A stretch of DNA of 64,000 nt from the NCBI RefSeq assembly GCF_028898845.1, contig NZ_CP118574.1:496001-560000 (forward strand). Direction: 5' to 3'. Under the pieces are notes generated by a model. It worked only from the letters and a program-made list of their open reading frames with translations, was not told the origin of the DNA and searched no databases. Position numbers and translations under genes: made by a program. Every line of letters starts with the position of its first letter. Within the stretch, counting starts at the first letter, position 1. Positions 8,160-16,500 of the stretch are shown here, in pieces. Source of the DNA: Streptomyces sp. WZ-12 (lineage in GTDB: Bacteria; Actinomycetota; Actinomycetes; Streptomycetales; Streptomycetaceae).

Positions 8160-8460
8160 TCAAGCAGGAAACGGGGAGCATGGATCCCGGAAATGGTTGC
8201 ACTCCTGGATCACCGCCCACGACGCCCAGTTCAAGAGGTTGGGCGAGGTCATGGCATGGGCTCGCTCCTCGGTGCTCCTCAGCGAGCCCGCTGTCCGCTC
8301 GGCGAATGTCACCGCCAAGCAGTCGGCATCAAGGCACTTGAACCTGCGTACCAGCAACGTGATCGCGGCAGGCAACCCACCCAACGGAGCGTCTACCAAT
8401 CACCGTTCGTACCGGCCGTGCACGCGGGTTGGACTGCCACCGCGGTGTGGATAGCGTGCC
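8160..8460 (-). pseudogene. ISL3-family transposase zinc-finger remnant
   Basis: Read leftward, a frame gives VDAPLGGLPAAITLLVRRFK then CLDADCLAVTFAER, the N-terminal zinc-finger region of ISL3-family transposases (CLN-x2-C pattern after a VRRF strand). The preceding RVHGRYER is also recognisable but is separated by a stop codon near 8400. Downstream sequence after about 8240 no longer matches. No catalytic DDE region or terminal repeats are present. It is a short dead scrap, one of several in the candidate island. Confidence 0.6.
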
Positions 8461-8469
8461 GACGGCGCA

Positions 8470-9725
8470 CGAGAACGCACTTGCAGAGCAACACCCCTCG
8501 CCCCGCTGGTCATCCGCGCTCGACGGCACAACCTCCTGCCGCACACCGAACACCGGCCTCCCATCGCCTGGACATGTGCCTGAGGCGGCTGGCGTCAAGG
8601 TCGAAGTCAGGACACTGTACCGAGCCGGGCGGTTGGTTGGGGAAAGTCCGACGCACCCTGGGCTGCCATGGGACGACCACCGCGGACCGACCGACCAATT
8701 ACAGCCAACGCAACGGCGAGATCCAGCCGCCTTGTTCAACACCAAGGCCGATCCCCGATCCCGCAAATGGCTCAAATTCGCTTAACGTGCTGGCAGTTCT
8801 GCCGCGCAACCCGAGGCGCCGGACTCCCCCAAGTTCGACGGGAGCCCGAGGTCAGCGCAGCATTCGAGGTGCGTAAAGTGCCGAAAGTCCCTACTGCGGC
8901 AAACTTGGCTCACAGTAGGCGATTCGATCCGCTTTGGGTGCCACCAAATTGTGCCAATGGGCGCTGGACGGGCCGATTGTGGCGTGTAAGCATCCCCACG
9001 TGATCTACAAATGGCCCATATGTAACGTATTGGTAGGGCCGGTCCATGGTCGTTCCCTCGTACCAGTGATGACCCACCCGCTCAAACCGGAGGTAGGCAA
9101 GCCCGGATGGAACCCTGCGGGTCCGCGCGCCCGAGGCTGTCACGGGCCCTTCGCGCCCGCGCGTCCAGCGGCTCTCGTTGTTCCTGACTCCTCGTGCTCC
9201 TCCATCAGTTGGAGCCCGGTTCAGCCGACCGGCCCGCACCGCGCCACGCCCGGGGGTACTGCGTCCGAGGTCACGCTCGGCCGGGTGCGCCGATTGTCGG
9301 AAGCGCCCGCTCCGAAAGCCTCCCGCCCGGAAGGGTTACGGCTGTCCGCGCGGCTCGCTCCCGGCACCCGTTGCGGCCCCGCGGCGCCCACCTCCGGAGG
9401 TCGTGCCAGAAGTGGGGCGGGCGGCGGGTGTCGCCCGGGCCGTGGCTCCGGGGCGGTGATCCGGGTGGCTCCGTCGACGCGCGCGACGCCGTGACCCGCC
9501 CGTTGCGGCGCCGGCTCCCGTCATCCTGAAGTGTCACCCCGTGCCGCGCGGTCCGCCTGCGAACCGGACCGCCTCCCCTCTCATGCCGAACGGCGAAGAC
9601 CACACGCCCCGGCGGAATTCCACTGTCCGGCCCGGTGGGAACCGCGCCCTCGACGAGAGGTCACTGTCCTTGGAGGGGAGCCCGTGGTTAATGCCAACCC
9701 ATGTTGCGAGAGAGAGCGTGGCCTT
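8470..9725. other. Long non-coding or degraded stretch upstream of the SARP gene
   Basis: About 1.25 kb with no supported gene. The left half is degraded and has irregular base composition; the right half (from about 9100) is GC-rich but lacks a frame with start, ribosome binding site and domain. It should contain the promoter of the SARP gene, but I could not identify a convincing -35/-10 pair or direct repeats in it. Confidence 0.5.
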
Positions 9726-10538
9726 GTGAACGCCGTTATGAACCCGCCATCCGGCATGTCCTTCAACATCCTGGGGCCGGTTGCGGTGTCGTCCACCGTC
9801 GGCCCGCTCCCGTTGGGGCCGGCCCGCCAACGCGCCGTGCTGTCGGCGCTGTTGCTGGTCCCGGGGCAGGTGGTGGGGTCCGAGCGCCTCGCCGAGGCCA
9901 TATGGCCGACCGGCCCTCCCGGTAACGCGGTCGCCAGTCTCCACAGCTACGTCTCGCACCTCCGCCGTCAGTTGGAGCCGAACTGCCCGCCGTGGGGGCG
10001 GAACAGGATCCTGCGGCGGGAGTCACAGGGGTACCTCATTGCCGTCGAGGCGGACCGGGTGGACGCCCGGCGCTTCGAGTCCCTCCTGTGCGAGGGACGG
10101 CAACTGCTCCGGGAGGGGAACTACCCGGAGGCCAGCCGGGTACTCAGGGCGTCCCTGGAGCTGTGGCGGGGGTCGCCCTACGCCGAGCTCGGGGACTACG
10201 AGCCCGCCGTGTGCGAGGCGGCACGGCTGGAGGAACTGCGCCTGGCGACGCTGGAGGTCCTCTGGGAGGCCGAGCTGGCCTGGGGGCAGGACTACGTCAC
10301 CGCCATCGCCGAACTGGCCGCGCTGAGCACGCGGTTCCCGGCCCGCGAGCGGCTGGGGTGGCTGCTGATGGTTGCCCTGTGCGAGGTGGACCGGCAGGCG
10401 GAGGCGGTGGCGGTCTACAACCGGATCCGACGGGCGCTCGCCCAGGAACTGGGAGTGGACCCGGGACGGGAACTCCGGTCACTGTTCGCCCGGATCCTCC
10501 GTGACGAACCCGTAGGACGGGACTGCCTGCGACGCTGA
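9726..10538 (+). CDS. aurD: SARP-family transcriptional activator (AurD-like)
   Basis: A 270-residue Streptomyces antibiotic regulatory protein: an OmpR-type winged helix DNA-binding domain (about residues 10-95; FNILGPVAVSS, QRAVLSALLLVPGQVV, SLHSYVSHLRRQLEP) followed by a bacterial transcriptional activation domain (about 105-255; VDARRFESLLCEG, RLEELRLATLEVLWEAEL, LGVDPGRELRSLFARIL). There is no AfsR-type ATPase, so it is a small SARP. The GTG at 9726 follows GAGAGAG; ATGs 12 and 30 nt further in are alternatives. It is convergent with the ligase gene and lies at the edge of the aureothin-type cluster. SARPs activate clusters by binding 11-bp-spaced repeats just before the -10 element; such repeats are present at 12271-12299. 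The symbol rests on cluster position. Confidence 0.93.
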   Translation: MNAVMNPPSGMSFNILGPVAVSSTVGPLPLGPARQRAVLSALLLVPGQVVGSERLAEAIWPTGPPGNAVASLHSYVSHLRRQLEPNCPPWGRNRILRRESQGYLIAVEADRVDARRFESLLCEGRQLLREGNYPEASRVLRASLELWRGSPYAELGDYEPAVCEAARLEELRLATLEVLWEAELAWGQDYVTAIAELAALSTRFPARERLGWLLMVALCEVDRQAEAVAVYNRIRRALAQELGVDPGRELRSLFARILRDEPVGRDCLRR

Positions 10539-10593
10539 TGGCTGTCGGGGACGCTGCAACCGCCCCGGCGAGCCTTCGGCGGCATCCCGTCGT

Positions 10594-12111
10594 TCAGTGG
10601 ATCCGTCGGTGGTGGCCGGCCCAGAACGGCTCCCTGAGCCGGCCCTTCTGGACCTTTCCGTTGCTGGTGCGCGGCAGGGCGTCCCGGAACTCCACGGATG
10701 TGGGCGCCTTGTAGCGGGCCAGCCGCTGTTTGCAGTGGGAGATGATCTCCTCCTCGGTGGGGCGGCCCCCCTCGGCGAGCACGACCAGTGCCTTGACGGT
10801 CTCGCCCCACCGTCGGTCCGGCACGCCGATGACGGCCGCCCCGGCGATGGAAGGGTGGCTGAGTAGGCAGTCCTCGACCTCCACCGAGGACACGCTCTCC
10901 CCGCCGGTGACGATGACGTCCTTCACCCGGTCGAAGAGAACGAGGTGCCCCTCGTCGTCGAAGGCCCCCACATCACCGGTGCGCAACCAACCGTCCTCCA
11001 GCGCCGCCGAGTTCGCCCCCGCGTCCTGCCAGTAGCTGTCCAGCACCATGTTGGAGCGCGCCAGCACCTCGCCCTGGGGACCGGTCCGCAGCCGCACACC
11101 CAGCGCGGGGGCGCCGGCCCGGGTCAGCCCGCCGTCCCCCTCGGCACCCGGCAGCCGCCGGTTGAAGGTGAGCAGCGTCGTCTCGGTCAGGCCGTAGACC
11201 TGGAGGAACTCCCATCCCAGTTCGTTCTCCACCTGGGAGACCAGCTGTTCGCTGACGGGCGCACCCGCGCAGACCACGCGCACCCGGCCGCGCCCGGGGA
11301 TCTCGCCCGGCCATTCCCGGGCTGCTTCGATCACCGCGTTCCACACGGCGGGGGCGCCGAACGCCAGGGTCACGCCGTGCTCTTGGACCCGGCGCAGGAT
11401 CTCCGCGCCGTCGATCCGGCGCAGCAGCACCTGCTTGGCGCCCAGCCCGGCGAGGAGGAACGGCACGCCCCAACCGTTGCAGTGGAAGGTGGGCAGGGTG
11501 TGGAGGTAGACGTCCCCTTCCCAGATGCGGGCGTGGACGCCGAAGGTCATGGCGTTGAGCCAGATGCTGCGGTGGGTCAGTGCGACGCCCTTGGGGCAGG
11601 AGGAGGTGCCCGAGGTGTAGTTGAGGGTCGCGACCGCGTTCTCGTCGGGCCGTGACCAGGGGCGCGGCTCGACATCGAACCGCATGACCTCCCGCTCCGT
11701 CTGCTCGCCGAGGACGAACCGCTTCGCCCCGTCGACCGTGTCGAGGGCGGCGCTCACGTCGGGGTCGACGAACACCACCGAGGCGTCGCACTGGCGCAGG
11801 ATGTGGGAGATCTCCTGCGGTGTCAGCCGGTAGTTGACCGGTACGCAGACCCGTCCACTGGCCGTGACCGCGTAGAGCAGTTCCAGCAGCCGGGCCGAAT
11901 TGGGGCTGACGACCGCGACGCGCTCGCCCTCGCTGATCCCCAGCGCGTCCAGGCCGGCCTGCCAGGCCCGTATGCGCCGCAGCAGGCCGCCGTAGGCGGT
12001 CGTGGGCACGGGAGCAGCCGGCTGGAGCGGCTCGTCGATAAGGGCGGTGCGGTTGGCGGCGGTTGCCTCGGCTCGGTCGAGGAAATCAGCCGTGGTGAGG
12101 GGTACGTGCAT
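10594..12111 (-). CDS. aurE: Acyl-CoA/AMP ligase, probable p-nitrobenzoate-activating enzyme (AurE-like)
   Basis: A 505-residue ANL-superfamily adenylating enzyme. Core motifs: A3-type NYTSGTSSCPKGVALTH (two Ser where TG is usual), A5 YGLTETT, A7 GWLRTGDVG, A8 DRVKDVIVTGGESVSSVEVE and A10 catalytic lysine in RTSNGKVQKGRL. No fused carrier domain. The ATG at 12111 has GGAGG 6 nt upstream. It is divergent from aurF across a 310-bp promoter region containing the probable SARP site. In an aureothin-type pathway the expected role is activation of p-nitrobenzoate as the PKS starter. Whether it makes a CoA ester or loads a carrier directly is open, more so because the first carrier domain of AurA lacks its serine. 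Confidence 0.9.
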   Translation of the reverse strand: MHVPLTTADFLDRAEATAANRTALIDEPLQPAAPVPTTAYGGLLRRIRAWQAGLDALGISEGERVAVVSPNSARLLELLYAVTASGRVCVPVNYRLTPQEISHILRQCDASVVFVDPDVSAALDTVDGAKRFVLGEQTEREVMRFDVEPRPWSRPDENAVATLNYTSGTSSCPKGVALTHRSIWLNAMTFGVHARIWEGDVYLHTLPTFHCNGWGVPFLLAGLGAKQVLLRRIDGAEILRRVQEHGVTLAFGAPAVWNAVIEAAREWPGEIPGRGRVRVVCAGAPVSEQLVSQVENELGWEFLQVYGLTETTLLTFNRRLPGAEGDGGLTRAGAPALGVRLRTGPQGEVLARSNMVLDSYWQDAGANSAALEDGWLRTGDVGAFDDEGHLVLFDRVKDVIVTGGESVSSVEVEDCLLSHPSIAGAAVIGVPDRRWGETVKALVVLAEGGRPTEEEIISHCKQRLARYKAPTSVEFRDALPRTSNGKVQKGRLREPFWAGHHRRIH

Positions 12112-12270
12112 GAGGTGTCCTCCGACGGAAGTACCGGGAGAGAGGCGAGGAGAGGCGGGGCGGTTCACGCCCGTGCGCGGCGGACGTCCGGTCGTCCAAG
12201 GCCGCGCCATCGCTTCAGGCACCCATAGTGGCAGTCCCGATCGCGTACCAGAAGCCCTGGCCCTCCTGCG

Positions 12271-12313
12271 CCAAGTTATGTCCAAGAAAGCATCAAGAGC
12301 GGTCGGCAACGAT
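12271..12313 (+). promoter_or_regulatory. Probable SARP binding site and promoter for the aurF operon
   Basis: Three direct repeats CCAAG (12271), CCAAG (12282) and TCAAG (12293) are spaced exactly 11 bp. The last heptamer (TCAAGAG) ends at 12299; 8 bp later AACGAT (12308-12313) is a -10-like hexamer. Repeats of 11-bp period ending 8 bp before the -10 element are the known signature of SARP-activated promoters. The aurF ATG is about 110 bp downstream. Confidence 0.7.
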
Positions 12314-12421
12314 GCAATCAACCGCGGGCCGTCCACTCACCGAGATCTGCCTCGGACGTGCCGGGGACAGCTGGTCCCCACCGGCCCGCGGTGGTGCACG
12401 GGCACGAGATCGGGAGAAACG

Positions 12422-13438
12422 ATGCGAGACAGGGAGCCGGGCTTGGTGACCACCTGGGCCGCCCGGGGGTGGGTCGAGGAGGAGGGCATCGGCAGCGCGA
12501 CCCTGCGCCGCCTGGTGCAGACCTGGCCACGACGGGCCGCGGTGACGAACAAAGCCGAACTCCTGGAGGAGACGGCCGACTACGACGCACTGGTCCCCGA
12601 CTACCCGCTGGAGATCGTGCCGTTCGCCGAGCACCCTCTCTTCCGCGCAGCCTCGCCGGAACGAAGGCAGCGGGTGCTGACGGGCATGTGGATCGGCTAC
12701 AACGAGCGCGTCATCGCCACCGAACAGCTCATCGCGGAACCCGCCTTCGACCTGGTGATGCACGGCGTCTTCCCGGGGAGCGACGATCCCCGCATACGCA
12801 AGAGCGTGCAGCAGGCGGTCGTGGACGAAAGCTTCCACACCTATATGCACATGCTCGCCATCGACCGCACCCGGGAGCTGCGCCGCATCCACGAACGGCC
12901 CGCACAGCCGGAGCTCATCACCTACCGCCGGCTGCGCCAGGTCCTGGCGGGGATGCCGGAGCAGTGGGAACGCGACGTCGCCGTCCTGGTCTGGGGCGCG
13001 GTCGCCGAGACCTGCATCAACGCCCTGCTCGCCCTGCTGGCCCGGGACACCACGATCCAGCCCCTGCACTCCCTGATCACCACTCTGCACCTGCGGGACG
13101 AGACCGCGCACGGCTCGATCGTCGTCGAGGTCGTCAAGGAGTTGTACGCCCGGATGAACCCCGAGCAGCAGCGGGCCCTGGTGCGGTGCCTGCCGCTGGC
13201 TCTGGCGGCCTTCGCCGAACAGGACCTCGCCACGCTGCGGATGGAGCTGGAGGCGGCGGGCATCCGTGGCACCGAGGAGATCCTCGGGGACCTGCGGTCG
13301 ACGACCGGCGGCAACCGGCTCGTCCGCGACTTCTCCGGTGCCCACAAGATGGTCGAACAACTCGGAGTGACCGACGAGGTCGACTTCGACTTCCCGGAGC
13401 GGCCCGACTGGTCGCCCCACGTGGGCGCCCACCGCTGA
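12422..13438 (+). CDS. aurF: Di-iron p-aminobenzoate N-oxygenase (AurF)
   Basis: A 338-residue soluble non-haem di-iron enzyme that oxidises p-aminobenzoate to p-nitrobenzoate. With the ATG at 12422 (GGGAGA upstream) the metal ligands fall at Glu101, Glu136, His139, Glu196, His223, Glu227 and His230, the same numbering I know for AurF of S. thioluteus; the two carboxylate-bridge motifs are VVDESFH and LRDETAH. The whole chain, including WIGYNERVIATEQLIAEPAF and the C-terminal FPERPDWSPH, looks like a close AurF orthologue that is not identical to the S. thioluteus protein. It is the first gene of a rightward series ending at aurI and lies behind the probable SARP-controlled promoter. This is the most diagnostic gene in the window. 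Confidence 0.97.
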   Translation: MRDREPGLVTTWAARGWVEEEGIGSATLRRLVQTWPRRAAVTNKAELLEETADYDALVPDYPLEIVPFAEHPLFRAASPERRQRVLTGMWIGYNERVIATEQLIAEPAFDLVMHGVFPGSDDPRIRKSVQQAVVDESFHTYMHMLAIDRTRELRRIHERPAQPELITYRRLRQVLAGMPEQWERDVAVLVWGAVAETCINALLALLARDTTIQPLHSLITTLHLRDETAHGSIVVEVVKELYARMNPEQQRALVRCLPLALAAFAEQDLATLRMELEAAGIRGTEEILGDLRSTTGGNRLVRDFSGAHKMVEQLGVTDEVDFDFPERPDWSPHVGAHR

Positions 13439-13546
13439 CACCGGACTCCGGCGCACCTGACGGCCCGCGGTGCACGACGGTGAACAACCAGCCTGCGCAG
13501 TGCAGAACACGACGACCGGCCGCCTCACCCTGCCAGGAAGGAAGCG

Positions 13547-16500
13547 ATGATGGAACTGCACGAGGGAAGCGACCGGCTGCGGCAGCGGCTGGCGGCTGCT
13601 CGGGACCGGGAGCGACACCGTCTGCTGCTGGGCCTGATCCGTACCCACGCCTCCGCCGCCATCGACGGGAACGGCCCGCTGCGGCTGGACCCCGCTCGGG
13701 CCTTCGGCGAACAGGGCATCCGCGGACGGGCCGCCGCGCGGCTGCGTGAGCTGCTCGGCGAGGCGACGGGCCTCGTCCTCCCCGCCACCGTCGTCTTCGA
13801 CTACCCGACCCCGCAGGCGCTGGCCGAGCACGTCGGCGCCCTGCTGCTCGGCGCCGACGGTGCCCCTGGGGCCACCGTCGGTCCGGGAGTCGCGGGGGGC
13901 GACGAGCCGATCGCGATCGTGGGCATGGGCTGCCGGCTGCCCGGTGGCGTCAGCTCCCCGGACGGCCTCTGGGAGTTGGTGCGCACCGAGACGGACGCCA
14001 TCTCCGAGTTCCCCACAGACCGCGGCTGGAACGTCGAGTACGACCCGGACCCCGACCGCATCGGCACCACGGTCACCCGGCACGCCGGATTCCTCTACGA
14101 CGCCCCGGACTTCGACGCGGACTTCTTCTCGATCAGCCCCGGTGAGGCGGTCACCATCGACCCCCAGCACCGGCTTCTGCTGGAGACGACCTGGGAGGCC
14201 ATTGAGGGGGCCCGGCTCGACCCGACCTCGCTGCACGGCAGCCGGACCGGGGTGTTCGTCGGCCTGATGTACAGCGAGTACGGCGCCCGGATCCGGCAGG
14301 TGCCACCGAGCGCCGAGGGCTACCGCGTGGTGGGCAGCATGCCCAGCGTCGCCTCAGGCCGCCTCTCCTACGCCTTCGGTTTCGAGGGCCCCGCGGTCAC
14401 CGTGGACACTGCCTGCTCGTCCTCCCTGGTGGCGATGCATCTGGCGGCCGAGTCGCTGCGCAGAGGGGAGTGCTCGCTTGCCGTGGCTGGCGGCGTCACC
14501 GTGATGTCCACGCCCTGGGGCTACGTTGAGTTCAGCCGTCAACGCGGCCTCGCGCCCGACGGGCGAGCCCGCTCGTTCTCCGCCGACGCGGGCGGCAGTA
14601 GCTGGTCCGAGGGCGTGGGAGTGCTGGTCCTGGAACGGCTCTCCGACGCGCGGCGCAACGGACACCGCATCCTAGCCGTCGTCCGCGGCTCCGCCGTCAA
14701 CCAGGACGGCGCGTCCAACGGTCTGACGGCGCCCAACGGCCCGGCACAGCAGCGGGTGATCCGCCAGGCACTGGCCGGCGCCGGACTGACGACGACCGAT
14801 GTGGACGTCGTGGACGCGCACGGCGCCGGCACCCGGCTCGGGGACCCGATCGAGGCCCAGGCCCTCCTCGCCACCTACGGCCAGGGCCGGTCCGCCGAAC
14901 AGCCACTGTGGCTGGGGTCGTTGAAGTCCAACATCGGCCACACCCAAGCCGCCGCCGGCGTCTCCGGCGTGATCAAGATGGTGATGGCACTCCGCAACGG
15001 GGTGCTACCGCGCAGCCTCCACATCAGCGAGCCGACCCCCGTCGTCGACTGGTCCTCCGGCACCGTGCGACTGCTCACCGAGGCCCGGGCCTGGCCCGAG
15101 ACCGGCCGCCCGCGCCGGGCCGGCGTCTCCTCGTTCGGCGTGGGCGGCACCAACGCCCATGTCATCCTGGAACAGCCCGAGTTCGAGCCCGAGGCGCCGC
15201 GCGCGACCGCCCCGTCGCCCGACGAGGACGGCGTCGCCGCCCGGCCGCTGCCCTGGTTGCTCTCCGGCCGCGGCGAGGCCGGCCTGCGGGCCCAGGCCCG
15301 GCGCGTCCGGGAGTTCCTGACGGCCCACCCCGAGGTGCCCGACGCGGATGCCGCCCACTCGCTGGCGGCCTCGCGGGCCGCCCTGCCGGACCGGGCCGTC
15401 GTGGTGGCCGCGGACCGCACCGAGGCACTCGCCCGCCTGGCTGCCCTCGCCGACGGTCAGGAGTCCGCGGGCACCGCCCTGGGCACCGCCGCCAACCGCG
15501 ACGGCCTTGTCTTCGTCTTCCCCGGTCAGGGCTCCCAGTGGCCCGGCATGGCCGCCGAACTCATGGGCACCTCCCGGGTGTTCCGCGAGTCGATCGAGGC
15601 GTGCGACAAGGCTCTCGCTTCCCACACGGACTGGTCGCTCACCGAGGTGCTGTGCGGCAGGTCCGGCGCGCCCACCCTGGAACGCGTCGACGTCGTACAG
15701 CCCGCGCTGTTCGCGGTGATGGTCTCCCTCGCCGCGGTATGGCGATCGTTCGGCGTGGAACCCACCGCCGTCGTCGGGCACTCGCAGGGCGAGATCGCCG
15801 CCGCCCACGTCGCCGGTGCCCTCTCGCTGGAGGACGCGGCCCGCATCGTGGCCCTTCGCAGCCGGGCCCTGCGGGTGCTGTCCGGGCGGGGCGGCATGGT
15901 CTCCGTCACCGCCCCCGTCGACCGGGTGCTCCACGAACTGGCGCGCCGGCCCGACTCGGTGTCGGTCGCCGCCGTCAACGGACCACGGTCCGTGGTGATC
16001 TCGGGCGCCCCCGCGGCGTTGGACGAAACCATCGGGGCATTCACCGCCGACGGCATACGCGCCAAGCGGATCCCCGTGGACTACGCCTCGCACTCTCCGC
16101 AGGTCGAAGAGATCCGCAAGACCCTGCTGGAGGCCCTGGCCGGCGTCGAACCGCAGCGGACGGCGGTGCCCTTCTACTCCACGGTGTGCGCCGAGCCCAT
16201 CGACACCACCACCCTGAACACCGAGTACTGGATCACCAACCTGCGCGAGACCGTCCAGTTCGACCGCACCGTCCGCCGGCTGATCGCCGACGGTCACACC
16301 GGCTTCGCCGAGATGAGCCCGCACCCGGTGCTGACCGTCGGTGTTCAGGAGACGGCCGACGACGCGGCCGCCGACGGCGTCCTGACCCTCGACTCGCTGC
16401 GGCGCAACGAGGGCGGCCCGGCGCGGCTGCTGGCCGCGGTCGGCGAGGCCCATGCCCACGGCGTCGCCGTCGACTGGTCACCTGCCTTCGAGCACGCCGA

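Noticed and set aside
8154..8876. Rightward 240-codon frame upstream of the SARP gene
   Set aside because: No domain, poor codon bias, and it overlaps antisense to the ISL3 remnant, which explains part of the sequence better.
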